From: DASYLJ01 sp964432595
Lineage (GTDB): Bacteria > Desulfobacterota > Binatia > DP-6
DNA length: 64,000 bases
Direction: 5' to 3'
Assembly (NCBI GenBank): GCA_964432595.1
Contig: CAYSOF010000025.1
Coordinates: 1-64,000, forward strand
Below, piece after piece: positions 1-9,052 of this stretch. How positions within the stretch are numbered: position 1 is the stretch's first letter; each line of letters starts with the position of its first letter. A program made the position numbers and the translations under genes. The notes under the pieces are model-generated. The model saw nothing but the letters and a program-made list of their open reading frames with translations. It made no database searches and was not told the DNA's origin.

Positions 1-125
1 AGGAGGTGAGTTAACCGCAGCTACTTGGTAGCACGCGGGAGGAGGGCGTGGGGCGTTGGGTGCCGTGCGAGGTCCACGCGCAGCCAGGACGACCCCACCG
101 TCCGCGCCTCGCCACCCACCCCGAC

Positions 126-3100
126 ATGACGGGTTGCCGACGCCCGACGCAGGCATTATCGAAGACGGTTCTGTCGCATTCGTTGCACGATCTCGTCGCG
201 CGGCTGGAAGCGGATGCCGCCGGGCGCGTCTCCGGGCTGCGCGGGAGTGCGCCCGCGATGGCGCTCGCGCGACTGCTCGGGACACGGCCGCGGCCGGTGC
301 TCGTCGTGCTGCCCGACGGCGGGTCGGCGGAGGCGTTCGCCGCCGACCTCCGGTTCTACCTCGGGGATCGCGACGGCACCGGGCCGCTCGCCCGGCGCGT
401 CCACTACCTGCCGGGCTGGGAGGTGCCGCCCTTCGAGCCGATCTCGCCCACGCGCGAGACGATCGCGGCACGCGCCGAAGGCATGTACCACCTGCTGGAG
501 ACGCCCGATCCGGTCGTCGTCACGACCGTCGAGGCGATGGCGCAGCGGGTGCTGCCGCGCAGCGTCTTCACGGAAGCCGTCACCTACGTGGTCGCCGGGG
601 AGACCCTGGCGCCCGACGCGCTCGCCGATCGGCTGGTCGAATGGGGACACCACCGGGTGCCGCTCGTGCAGGATCCCGGCGACCTCGCGCTGCGTGGCGG
701 CATCCTCGACGTGTTCCCGGCCGGTTACGCGCGCCCCGTGCGCTTCGAGTTCGTCGGCGACGAGATCGAGAGCATCCGCGAGTTCGATCCGACGTCGCAG
801 CGCTCGCTCGACAAGCTGGAAGAGGTCCTGCTGCTGCCCGTCCAGGAGCTCGGACGCTCACGGCTCGGACCGACCGCCGCGCGGCCCGTCGACGAGCGCG
901 CCGCCGAGATCGGGCTCGCGCGCCAGGAGCGGCGCGACCTCGTCGAAGCCGTTCGCTCGGGCCTCGTGCTGCCCGGGACCGAGCTGCTGCTGCCCTACCT
1001 CTACGACGACCTCGCGACGCTCGCCGACTACCTGCCGCCGGGCACGCTCGTGTGGACCCAGTCGGCGGGCGAGATCGACGCCGCGATGGAGCAGCACGCG
1101 CGCCAGCTGCAGACACACGCCGATGCTGCGATGCACGACGGGCGCTTCTTCCCGGAGCCGGAGCGCCTCTACCTCGATCCAGCCGCCGTACGCGCGGCGC
1201 TCGGCGGCCGGCCACGCGTCGAGGTCGAAGGGCTCGAGGAGCTCGCCGGCGACGCACTCCGGGTGACCGCATATGCGACCGACGGCGTGTCGCTGAAGAC
1301 GACGCCGTCGGCCGACGGGCCGCTGGCGGCGGTCGCCGCGCAGCTGGTCGCGTGGCAGAAGGACGGCGCGCGCCTCGTCGTCGTCGCGACGAGCGACGTG
1401 CAACGCGACCGCCTGCGCGCGCTGCTCGCGCCGCACGGCATCGACCTGCTTGCGAGCACCGCACCGTTTCCGCAGGCCGTCGCCGGATCGGGCCGGAAGC
1501 CGCTCGTGTTGACCGGCGAGCTGACGCGCGGCGTGCGGCTGCCCGACGACGGCCTCGTGGTCGTCACCGAGGCCGAGATCTTCGGCGAGCGTCGCCAGGT
1601 CCGCCGCGGGCGGCGCGGACGGCCGACCGACTTCCTGTCGACGCTCGCCGAGCTCAAGCCCGACGACTACGTCGTCCACATCGACCACGGCGTCGGCATC
1701 TACCGCGGTCTGAAGCACATGCAGGTCGCGGGGACGGAAGGCGACTACCTCCACCTCGAATACCTCGGTGGCGACCGGCTGTACGTACCGGTCGACCGCA
1801 TCAACGTCGTGCAGCGGTACGTGAGCGCCGAGGCGGCGGCGCCCGCGCTCGACAAGCTCGGCGGCAACTCGTGGGAGCGCGTCAAGACGAAGACCAAGGA
1901 GTCGGTCCTCGCCATGGCGAACGAGCTGTTGCGCGTCTACGCCGCGCGCGAGGCCAAGGGCCGCCGCTCCTACGCGACCGTCGATGCGCTGTACGACGAG
2001 TTCGTCGCGCGCTTCCCCTTCGAGGAGACGACGGGCCAGCAGCGCGCCATCGAAGAGGTCATCGCCGACCTCGGTGGTCCGAAGCCGATGGACCGGCTGG
2101 TCTGCGGCGACGTCGGCTTCGGCAAGACCGAGGTCGCGATGCGCGCCGCGTTCCTCGCGGTCCTGGCGCGCAAACAGGTGGCCGTCCTCGTGCCGACGAC
2201 GATCCTCGCGCAGCAACACCTCGAGACGTTCCGTCGCCGTTTCGAGGGGACCGCGGTCGGCATCGAGATGCTCTCGCGCTTCCGCACGCCCGCCGAGCAC
2301 AAGGAGACGCTGGCGCGGCTGGCCGAAGGCAAGCTCGACGTCGTCGTCGGCACCCACCGGCTGCTGCAGAAGGACGTCGCGTTCAGGGACCTCGGCCTGC
2401 TCATCGTCGACGAGGAGCATCGCTTCGGCGTGAAGGACAAGGAGCGCATCCGCGCGATGCGCGCGACCGTCGACGTGCTCACGCTGACGGCCACGCCGAT
2501 TCCGCGCACGCTCAACATGTCGCTCTCCGGCATCCGCGATTTGAGCGTCATCGAGACGCCGCCGGTCGACCGGCTCGCGATCCGCACCTACGTCACGCGC
2601 TACGACGAGGCCGTCATCCGCGACGCGGCGCTGCGCGAGCTCGAACGCGGCGGGCAGGTGTTCTTCGTTCACAACCGGGTCGAGAACATCGACGCGGTGG
2701 CCCGCCGGCTCGGCGAGATCCTTCCCGAGGCGCGCATCGCCGTCGCGCACGGGCAGATGAACGAGCAGGCGCTCGAGAAGACGATGCTCGCCTTCATGCA
2801 CGGCGAGTCGAACCTGCTCGTGACGTCCGCGATCATCGAGTCGGGCCTCGACATCCCGAACGCGAACACGCTCATCGTGAACCGCGCCGACCACTTCGGC
2901 CTCGCGCAGCTGTACCAGATCCGCGGCCGCGTCGGCCGCTCGCACCATCGCGCGTACGCCTACCTGCTGATTCCGGGCGAGCACCTCATCACCGCGGACG
3001 CGCAGAAGCGGCTGCGCGTGCTGCAGGAGCTCGACGACCTCGGCGGCGGCTTCCGTCTGGCCGCGCACGACCTCGAGATTCGCGGTGCGGGCAACCTGCT

Positions 3101-3647
3101 CGGCAAGCAGCAGTCGGGCCACATCACCGCGGTGGGTCTCGAGCTCTACACGCACATGATGGAGCAGGCGGTGCGTGAGCTGCGCGGCGAGGAGTACGAG
3201 TCGGAGGTCGAGCCCGAGGTCCAGCTCGGGATTCCGGCATTCATCCCCGCCACGTACGTGCCGGACGAGAACCAGCGGCTCATGGTCTACAAGCGGCTCG
3301 CCGGCATTCGCGGCATGCCGGACCTCGAGCAGATGGCCGCCGAGCTGGAGGATCGCTTCGGACCCATCCCGCCGCTCGTCGACACCCTGCTGCGGCTGAT
3401 GGAGCTGCGGCGCTGGCTGAAGGACCTGCGCGTCGTCTCCGCGAAGCGGCGTGGCGACGGCATCGTGCTCGAGTTCGATGCGGCGACGCCGGTGACGGTC
3501 GAGCGGCTGCTCGAGCTCGTGCGCGGCACGAAGGGCCGGCTCAAGCTCACGAGCGGGTCCGCGCTCGTCGTGCAACCGCAGGCGTCCGATTCCGACGGCA
3601 TCATCGCGGAGCTCAGATCGCTCTTGCAGACCCTCGGAACCACGTGA
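126..3647 (+). CDS. mfd: Transcription-repair coupling factor Mfd
   Basis: DNA translocase that removes RNA polymerase stalled at lesions and recruits UvrA. At 1173 residues it is full length for the family. The N-terminal third is UvrB-like. A CarD-like RNA-polymerase-interaction domain follows at about residues 485-560, with the VHIDHGVGIYRG signature. The motor has Walker A GDVGFGKT near residue 660 and DEEH near 762, and a helicase C domain with QIRGRVGRS. The C-terminal domain (TYVPDENQRLMVYKR) is present. I chose the ATG at 126; an in-frame start at 48 would add 26 residues of low-complexity sequence unlike Mfd. The stop overlaps the next gene's GTG. uvrA lies three genes downstream, so two excision-repair genes share this strand. 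No promoter was recognised in positions 1-125. Confidence 0.97.
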   Translation: MTGCRRPTQALSKTVLSHSLHDLVARLEADAAGRVSGLRGSAPAMALARLLGTRPRPVLVVLPDGGSAEAFAADLRFYLGDRDGTGPLARRVHYLPGWEVPPFEPISPTRETIAARAEGMYHLLETPDPVVVTTVEAMAQRVLPRSVFTEAVTYVVAGETLAPDALADRLVEWGHHRVPLVQDPGDLALRGGILDVFPAGYARPVRFEFVGDEIESIREFDPTSQRSLDKLEEVLLLPVQELGRSRLGPTAARPVDERAAEIGLARQERRDLVEAVRSGLVLPGTELLLPYLYDDLATLADYLPPGTLVWTQSAGEIDAAMEQHARQLQTHADAAMHDGRFFPEPERLYLDPAAVRAALGGRPRVEVEGLEELAGDALRVTAYATDGVSLKTTPSADGPLAAVAAQLVAWQKDGARLVVVATSDVQRDRLRALLAPHGIDLLASTAPFPQAVAGSGRKPLVLTGELTRGVRLPDDGLVVVTEAEIFGERRQVRRGRRGRPTDFLSTLAELKPDDYVVHIDHGVGIYRGLKHMQVAGTEGDYLHLEYLGGDRLYVPVDRINVVQRYVSAEAAAPALDKLGGNSWERVKTKTKESVLAMANELLRVYAAREAKGRRSYATVDALYDEFVARFPFEETTGQQRAIEEVIADLGGPKPMDRLVCGDVGFGKTEVAMRAAFLAVLARKQVAVLVPTTILAQQHLETFRRRFEGTAVGIEMLSRFRTPAEHKETLARLAEGKLDVVVGTHRLLQKDVAFRDLGLLIVDEEHRFGVKDKERIRAMRATVDVLTLTATPIPRTLNMSLSGIRDLSVIETPPVDRLAIRTYVTRYDEAVIRDAALRELERGGQVFFVHNRVENIDAVARRLGEILPEARIAVAHGQMNEQALEKTMLAFMHGESNLLVTSAIIESGLDIPNANTLIVNRADHFGLAQLYQIRGRVGRSHHRAYAYLLIPGEHLITADAQKRLRVLQELDDLGGGFRLAAHDLEIRGAGNLLGKQQSGHITAVGLELYTHMMEQAVRELRGEEYESEVEPEVQLGIPAFIPATYVPDENQRLMVYKRLAGIRGMPDLEQMAAELEDRFGPIPPLVDTLLRLMELRRWLKDLRVVSAKRRGDGIVLEFDAATPVTVERLLELVRGTKGRLKLTSGSALVVQPQASDSDGIIAELRSLLQTLGTT

Positions 3648-4582
3648 TAGCCACCGCCCGAATGTTCCGCGGCCTGTGTGCGGCGGCCGCCCTGCTGGTG
3701 GCGGTCTGCGTCGTCGAGACGGCCCGCGCCGAGACCGTCAACCGCATCATCGCGACGATCGATGGGGAACCGGTCACGGCGCACGAGCTCGAGGAGTACA
3801 AGCGCCAGCGCAACGCGCCGCAGGCGAGCGAATCGCAGCTGCTCGACGCCCTGATCACCGACCGTCTCCTCGAGAAGGAAGCCAAGGAGAAGGGGATCGA
3901 GGTCAAGGACGAGGACGTCGAGGGCTACATCACCGAGGTGAAGACGCGCGCCCGCCTCGACGACGCCGGCTTCAAGAAGGCGATCGAAGCGCAGGGCCTC
4001 ACGCTCGAGAAGTACAAAGAGAAGGTGAAGGACGAGCTCCAGAAGTCGCAGCTCGTGAACCGCGAGATCCGCGCGCGGGTGAACGTCACGCCGCAGGAGG
4101 TCGAGCGCTACTACGAGGCCAACAAGGACCGCTATCGCAGCCATGACGGCATCACGCTGCGGGCCATCCTGATCGCCGTCACCCCCGGGAGAGACCCCGG
4201 GGAGGCCAAGGCGAAGGCCGATGCGGTGCACGCGAAGGCCGCGGCCGGCGAGGACTTCGGCGAGCTCGCGGCGCAGTACTCGGACGCCCCCGGCGCCGAT
4301 TCGGGCGGCCGTCTCGGCACCTTCAAGAAAGGGCAGCTCGAGCCGGCGCTCGAGCAGGCGACGTCCGGCCTGCGGCAGGGCGACATCAGCGAGGTCGTGG
4401 TGACGAGCCGCGGCTTCTACATCCTCCAGGTCGAGGCCGTCGAAGGCGGTGACGTCCAGTCGATCGACGCGGTGAAGGAGCAGATCCGCGACGAGCTGTA
4501 CGAGAAGGCGCTCGAGCAGCGCTTCGAGAACTGGCTCTCGCGCGATCTCCGCGAGCGGCACTCGGTCGAGGTCCTGAATTGA
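3644..4582 (+). CDS. SurA-type peptidyl-prolyl cis-trans isomerase (parvulin)
   Basis: Predicted periplasmic folding chaperone for outer-membrane proteins. A signal peptide at residues 1-29 ends in ETARA, followed by a SurA_N-like helical region (NRIIATIDGEPVTAHELEEYK). One parvulin domain sits at about residues 165-270, with GGRLGTFKKGQ and the GFYILQVE strand, and a C-terminal helix follows. At 312 residues it has a single parvulin domain, whereas E. coli SurA has two. The GTG start overlaps the mfd stop (GTGA), and its own stop overlaps the next start (TTGA), so translation is probably coupled. An ATG at 3662 would also leave a usable signal peptide. A second parvulin lipoprotein lies at 21329-22294 on the other strand. 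Confidence 0.9.
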   Translation: MIATARMFRGLCAAAALLVAVCVVETARAETVNRIIATIDGEPVTAHELEEYKRQRNAPQASESQLLDALITDRLLEKEAKEKGIEVKDEDVEGYITEVKTRARLDDAGFKKAIEAQGLTLEKYKEKVKDELQKSQLVNREIRARVNVTPQEVERYYEANKDRYRSHDGITLRAILIAVTPGRDPGEAKAKADAVHAKAAAGEDFGELAAQYSDAPGADSGGRLGTFKKGQLEPALEQATSGLRQGDISEVVVTSRGFYILQVEAVEGGDVQSIDAVKEQIRDELYEKALEQRFENWLSRDLRERHSVEVLN

Positions 4583-5943
4583 ATCCGGCGATCTTCCGCG
4601 AATACGACATTCGCGGCATCGCCGATCGCGACTACGACGCGTCGTTCGCCGGCGAGCTCGGGCGGGCCTTCGGCACCCTCGTGGCGGAGCACGGCGGCAA
4701 GCGCGTCAGCGTCGGCCGCGACTGCCGGCTCACGTCCGACGCATACGCGGCGGCCGTCCGCGACGGCATCACGTCGACCGGCGTCGACGTGCTCGACATC
4801 GGCGTCTGCCCGACGCCGCTCGTCTACTTCTCGCTGTTCCACTGGGGGCTCGACGGCGGCATCCAGGTCACCGGCAGCCACAATCCCGCCGAGTACAACG
4901 GCTTCAAGGTGTCGCTCGGCACGGAGTCGCTGCACGGCGACGCCATCCAGGACCTTCGTCGGCGCATCGAGGGCAAGCGCTACCGTGCGGGCGCGGGGAC
5001 GGTCACGCAGCGCGCGGTCATTCCCGAGTACGAGGACTACGTCGTCCAGAACGTCGGACCGCTCGCGCGGCCCATCAAGGTCGTCGTCGACGCCGGCAAC
5101 GGCACCGGCGGGCCGGTGGCGCCGTCGCTCTACCGGCGGCTCGGCGCGGAGGTCGTCGACATCTTCTGCGACATGGACGGCCGCTTCCCGAACCATCACC
5201 CCGACCCGACGGTCGAGGAGAACATGCGGCACCTCGTCGCGAAGGTCGCGGACACCGGCGCCGAGCTCGGCATCGCGTTCGACGGCGACTCCGACCGCAT
5301 CGGCGTCGTCGACGCGGCGGGCCGCATGATCTGGGGCGACGAGCTGCTGGTGCTCTACGCGCGTGACGTCCTGTCGCGGAACCCCAAGGCGATCGTCGTC
5401 TCCGAGGTGAAGTGCTCGCAGCGGCTCTACGACGACATCGCGGCGAAGGGCGGCAACGGCATCATGTGGAAGGCCGGCCATTCGCTGCTGAAGGCCAAGA
5501 TGAAGGAGACCGGCGCGCTCCTCGGCGGCGAGATGAGCGGCCACATCTTCTTCAAGGAGCGCTGGTTCGGCTTCGACGACGGCATCTACGCGGGCGCGCG
5601 CCTGCTGGAGATCCTCGGCCGCACGGGCAACACGGTCGCCGAGCTGCTTTCCGACCTGCCGCCGTCGTACAGCACGCCCGAGATCCGCATCGACTGTCCC
5701 GACGACGTGAAGTTCCGCGTTGCCGACGCCGTCCGCGACCGCTACCGCGGGGAGGGCCGCGAGCTGATCGACATCGACGGCGTGCGCGTGAAGTTCCCCC
5801 ACGGCTGGGGCCTGCTGCGCGCATCGAACACCCAGCCCGTGCTGGTGCTCCGCTTCGAAGCGCAGAGCGAAGCCGAGCTGGCTGAATATCGTCGCTCGGT
5901 CGAAGACGTCGTCGCCGAAGTGCGCGCGGAGGTCGGCGGCTAG
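4579..5943 (+). CDS. algC: Phosphomannomutase/phosphoglucomutase (AlgC family)
   Basis: Alpha-D-phosphohexomutase interconverting hexose 6- and 1-phosphates for nucleotide-sugar and polysaccharide synthesis. Family signatures are in order. The N-terminus is FREYDIRGI. The phosphoserine loop TGSHNP starts at residue 98, with catalytic Ser100. The metal loop DGDSDR is near 235 and the sugar-binding loop GEMSGH near 317. A C-terminal phosphate-binding loop, RASNTQPVLVLR, follows. The length of 454 residues matches Pseudomonas AlgC. The TTG start overlaps the preceding stop. Substrate preference between mannose and glucose phosphates cannot be read from sequence; the symbol denotes the family. 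Confidence 0.92.
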   Translation: MNPAIFREYDIRGIADRDYDASFAGELGRAFGTLVAEHGGKRVSVGRDCRLTSDAYAAAVRDGITSTGVDVLDIGVCPTPLVYFSLFHWGLDGGIQVTGSHNPAEYNGFKVSLGTESLHGDAIQDLRRRIEGKRYRAGAGTVTQRAVIPEYEDYVVQNVGPLARPIKVVVDAGNGTGGPVAPSLYRRLGAEVVDIFCDMDGRFPNHHPDPTVEENMRHLVAKVADTGAELGIAFDGDSDRIGVVDAAGRMIWGDELLVLYARDVLSRNPKAIVVSEVKCSQRLYDDIAAKGGNGIMWKAGHSLLKAKMKETGALLGGEMSGHIFFKERWFGFDDGIYAGARLLEILGRTGNTVAELLSDLPPSYSTPEIRIDCPDDVKFRVADAVRDRYRGEGRELIDIDGVRVKFPHGWGLLRASNTQPVLVLRFEAQSEAELAEYRRSVEDVVAEVRAEVGG

Positions 5944-5944
5944 A

Positions 5945-8920
5945 GTGCCGGCCGATCGGCCCCCCCGATCGAAGCAGGATGCCGCGCCGGCTTCGCCGGC
6001 CGCGGCATACGGGTCGCCCGAAGCGGAACGCCACACGCTCGCGTCCGGACCCGAGCCGAGACATGGTCTCGGCTCGATCCTGATTCGCGGTGCCCGCGGT
6101 CACAACCTGAAGAACATCGACGTGACGATCCCGCGGGATCGGCTCGTCGTGATCACGGGGCTGTCGGGCTCCGGCAAATCGTCGCTCGCGTTCGACACGC
6201 TCTACGCCGAAGGACAGCGCCGCTACGTCGAGTCGCTGTCGGCGTACGCGCGGCAGTTCCTCGAGCAGATGGAGAAGCCGGACTGCGACGCCATCGAGGG
6301 GCTGTCGCCGGCGATCGCCATCGAGCAGAAGGGCGTCGGCCGCAATCCGCGGTCGACGGTCGGCACCGTCACCGAGATCGCCGACTACCTGCGCCTGTTG
6401 TTCGCGCGCGTCGGCCACCCGTTGTGCTGGATCTGCGGGCGCGAGATCGCCGCGCAGCCCGTGCAGCAGGTCGTCGACCGGCTGCTCGCGCTGCCGGCGG
6501 AGACGCGGCTCTGGGTGTACGCGCCCGTCGTGCGCGACCGGAAGGGCGAGCACAAGAAGGAGCTCGACGACCTCCGTCGCGGCGGCTTCGTGCGCGTGCG
6601 GGTCGACGGCGAGCTGCGCGAGCTCGGCGAGGACATCGTGCTGGCGCGGACGGCGCGCCACACGATCGAGGTGCTCGTCGACCGGCTGATCGTGCGGCCG
6701 GGCACGGAGCGCCGGCTCGCGGACTCCGTCGAGGTGGCGTTCCGTCACGCGGATGGGGTGCTCCTCGTCGAGGCGACCGAGCCGGGCGCCTCGGAGCCGA
6801 CGCCGCATTTCTTCAGCGAGCGGCACGCGTGTCCGGTGTGCGGCGTGTCGTATCCCGAGATCGCGCCGCGCTTTTTCTCGTTCAACAGCCCGCACGGGGC
6901 GTGTCCGACGTGCGGCGGGCTCGGCGTGCAGCGCCGGCTGGATCCGTCGCTCGTCGTGCCGCGGCCGGACGAGCCCGTGCCGGCGGCATTCTCGAGCGTC
7001 GTGCAGCGCGCGGTCCCGGCGCTCGACGATCTCGTCGCCGCGGTGGCCGCGCACTACGGCTTCGCCCGCGACATGCCGTTCGCCGCGCTGCCGGCAGAGG
7101 TGCGGTCTGCCATCATGGACGGCAGCGGCGAGACGACGATCCCGTTCACCACGGCGACCGCCGGTCGCAAGCGTACCGAGCGTCGCGCCTTCGAGGGCAT
7201 CCTGCCGATGCTCGAGCGGCGGCAGCGCGAGACGAAGTCGAGCTGGTTGCGCGAGGAGCTCGACGGCCTCGTCGCCGAAGCGCCGTGTCCGGAGTGCGAG
7301 GGCACGCGGCTGCGGCGCGAGGCGCGCTTCGTGCGCGTCGCCGGGAAGAGCATCGTCGACGTGTCGGCCCTGCCCATCCGCGAGGCGCAGGCGTTCTTCG
7401 ACGGGCTGGTGCTCGCGCCCGCCGAGGAGGAGATCGCGCGGCCCATTCTGAAGGACGTGCGCGCACGGCTCGGGTTCCTGCTCGACGTCGGCCTCGACTA
7501 CCTCACCATCGACCGTGGCGCGGCCACGCTGTCGGGCGGGGAGGGGCAGCGCATCCGGCTCGCGACGCAGATCGGCTCGCGGTTGACGGGCGTCCTCTAC
7601 GTACTCGACGAGCCGTCGATCGGGCTGCATCAGCGCGACAACGCGCGCCTGCTGCAGACGCTGGTCCGGCTGCGCGACCTCGGCAATACGGTCGTCGTCG
7701 TCGAGCACGATCCGGACATGATCCTCGCGGCCGACCACGTGATCGACATGGGCCCCGGAGCAGGCGTGCACGGCGGGCATGTCGTCGCGGAAGGGACGCC
7801 CGCGGCGGTGATGGCGAACCCGTCGTCGCTGACGGGACGGTATCTCTCCGGCGCGCTGGTCGTGCCGATCCCGGCGCAGCGTCGTCGGGGGACGGGGTGG
7901 AGCATCGGCGTGCGCGGGGCGCGCGCGCACAACCTGCAGGCCGTCGACGCGACGATTCCGCTCGGGACGATGACGTGCGTCACCGGCGTATCCGGCTCGG
8001 GGAAGAGCACGCTCGTCATCGACACGCTCTACCGCGCGCTGGCGCGCCGGCTCGGTCTGGGCGGCGAAGAGCCGGGGCCGCACGACGAGCTCACCGGCTG
8101 GCAGCTCGTCGACAAGGTCATCGAGATCAGCCAGGCGCCGATCGGCCGCAGCCCGCGCTCCAACCCGGCGACGTACACGGGCGTCTTCGGGCCGATCCGC
8201 GAGCTGTTCGCGCAGCTGCCGGAGGCGCGTACCCGGGGCTACGGCCCCGGCCGCTTCTCGTTCAACGTGAAGGGCGGGCGGTGCGAAGCGTGCAGCGGCG
8301 ACGGCGTCATCGCCATCGAGATGCACTTCCTGCCCGACGTCTACGTGACCTGCGAGGTGTGCGGCGGCCGTCGCTACGACCGCGAGACGCTCGAGGTGAA
8401 GTGGAAGGGGCTCAGCATCGCCGACGTGCTGGACCTCACCGTCGAGGAAGCGCTCGGCGTCTTCGGCAACGTTCCGGCCGTGCGCCTGCGGCTGGACGTC
8501 CTGCGCGAGGTCGGCCTCGACTACCTGCGGCTCGGCCAGTCCGGGACGACGCTGTCCGGCGGCGAGGCGCAGCGGGTCAAGCTGGCGCGCGAGCTCGCCC
8601 GGCGGGCGACGGGGCGCACCCTCTATGTCCTCGACGAGCCCACGACGGGCCTGCACTTCGACGACGTCCGCCGGCTCCTCGACGTCCTGGGCCGGCTGGT
8701 CGACGCCGGGAACAGCGTATTGCTGATCGAGCACAACCTGGACGTCATCAAGTCGGCCGACCACGTCATCGACCTCGGACCGGAGGGAGGCCATCGCGGC
8801 GGCCGGGTGCTGGTTTCCGGGACGCCGGAACAGGTGGCCGCGTGCGAGGCGTCGTGGACCGGGCAGTTCCTGCGTCGCGTACTCGCCACGGTCCCGCCCG
8901 TGGAAGTAGCCGGAACATAA
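5945..8920 (+). CDS. uvrA: Excinuclease ABC subunit A
   Basis: Damage-recognition ATPase of nucleotide excision repair, 991 residues. Two ABC modules are intact: Walker A GLSGSGKS near residue 72 and GVSGSGKS near 681, with signature motifs LSGGEGQRIRLA and LSGGEAQRVKLA. Zinc-binding CxxC pairs are present (CPVC and CPTC near residue 300-320; CEAC and CEVC near 780-805). The GTG start lies two bases after the upstream stop. The first ~45 residues are a Pro/Ala-rich extension absent from E. coli UvrA, so translation might begin later, but no better in-frame start is obvious. Location near mfd fits coordinated repair. Confidence 0.97.
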   Translation: MPADRPPRSKQDAAPASPAAAYGSPEAERHTLASGPEPRHGLGSILIRGARGHNLKNIDVTIPRDRLVVITGLSGSGKSSLAFDTLYAEGQRRYVESLSAYARQFLEQMEKPDCDAIEGLSPAIAIEQKGVGRNPRSTVGTVTEIADYLRLLFARVGHPLCWICGREIAAQPVQQVVDRLLALPAETRLWVYAPVVRDRKGEHKKELDDLRRGGFVRVRVDGELRELGEDIVLARTARHTIEVLVDRLIVRPGTERRLADSVEVAFRHADGVLLVEATEPGASEPTPHFFSERHACPVCGVSYPEIAPRFFSFNSPHGACPTCGGLGVQRRLDPSLVVPRPDEPVPAAFSSVVQRAVPALDDLVAAVAAHYGFARDMPFAALPAEVRSAIMDGSGETTIPFTTATAGRKRTERRAFEGILPMLERRQRETKSSWLREELDGLVAEAPCPECEGTRLRREARFVRVAGKSIVDVSALPIREAQAFFDGLVLAPAEEEIARPILKDVRARLGFLLDVGLDYLTIDRGAATLSGGEGQRIRLATQIGSRLTGVLYVLDEPSIGLHQRDNARLLQTLVRLRDLGNTVVVVEHDPDMILAADHVIDMGPGAGVHGGHVVAEGTPAAVMANPSSLTGRYLSGALVVPIPAQRRRGTGWSIGVRGARAHNLQAVDATIPLGTMTCVTGVSGSGKSTLVIDTLYRALARRLGLGGEEPGPHDELTGWQLVDKVIEISQAPIGRSPRSNPATYTGVFGPIRELFAQLPEARTRGYGPGRFSFNVKGGRCEACSGDGVIAIEMHFLPDVYVTCEVCGGRRYDRETLEVKWKGLSIADVLDLTVEEALGVFGNVPAVRLRLDVLREVGLDYLRLGQSGTTLSGGEAQRVKLARELARRATGRTLYVLDEPTTGLHFDDVRRLLDVLGRLVDAGNSVLLIEHNLDVIKSADHVIDLGPEGGHRGGRVLVSGTPEQVAACEASWTGQFLRRVLATVPPVEVAGT

Positions 8921-8954
8921 CGCTGTCTTTGTGTTTTGACGCTGGGCGCCTGGG

Positions 8955-8983
8955 TTGACAGTGCGACCTCGAAGGTCATAGTA
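8955..8983 (+). promoter_or_regulatory. Sigma-70-type promoter of the isc operon
   Basis: A consensus -35 TTGACA at 8955-8960 is followed by a -10-like CATAGT/ATAGTA at 8977-8983 with 16-17 bp spacing. It lies in the 132-bp gap between uvrA and iscS, giving a leader of roughly 60 nt before the iscS ATG at 9053. It is the best sigma-70 match I found in the window. Start-site position is inferred. Confidence 0.75.
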
Positions 8984-8996
8984 GACCTGTCGGGTC
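8965..8996. promoter_or_regulatory. Two tandem palindromes, candidate Rrf2/IscR operator
   Basis: GACCT-CGA-AGGTC at 8965-8977 is a perfect 5-3-5 inverted repeat inside the promoter spacer. GACCT-GTC-GGGTC at 8984-8996 is a second copy with one mismatch, 19 bp further on, covering the likely transcription start. Placement over the isc promoter, with an Rrf2-family regulator encoded in the same operon, suggests autorepression. The sequence does not match E. coli IscR sites that I know. Confidence 0.55.
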
Positions 8997-9052
8997 CGGA
9001 TTATCCGGAACGGCATCCATCAGGCACTCAGGCAGGCGAGGAGCGGCACATC

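Noticed and set aside
1..125. Upstream extension of mfd from an in-frame start at 48
   Set aside because: The extra 26 residues are low-complexity Pro/Arg/His sequence not found in Mfd; the ATG at 126 fits better.
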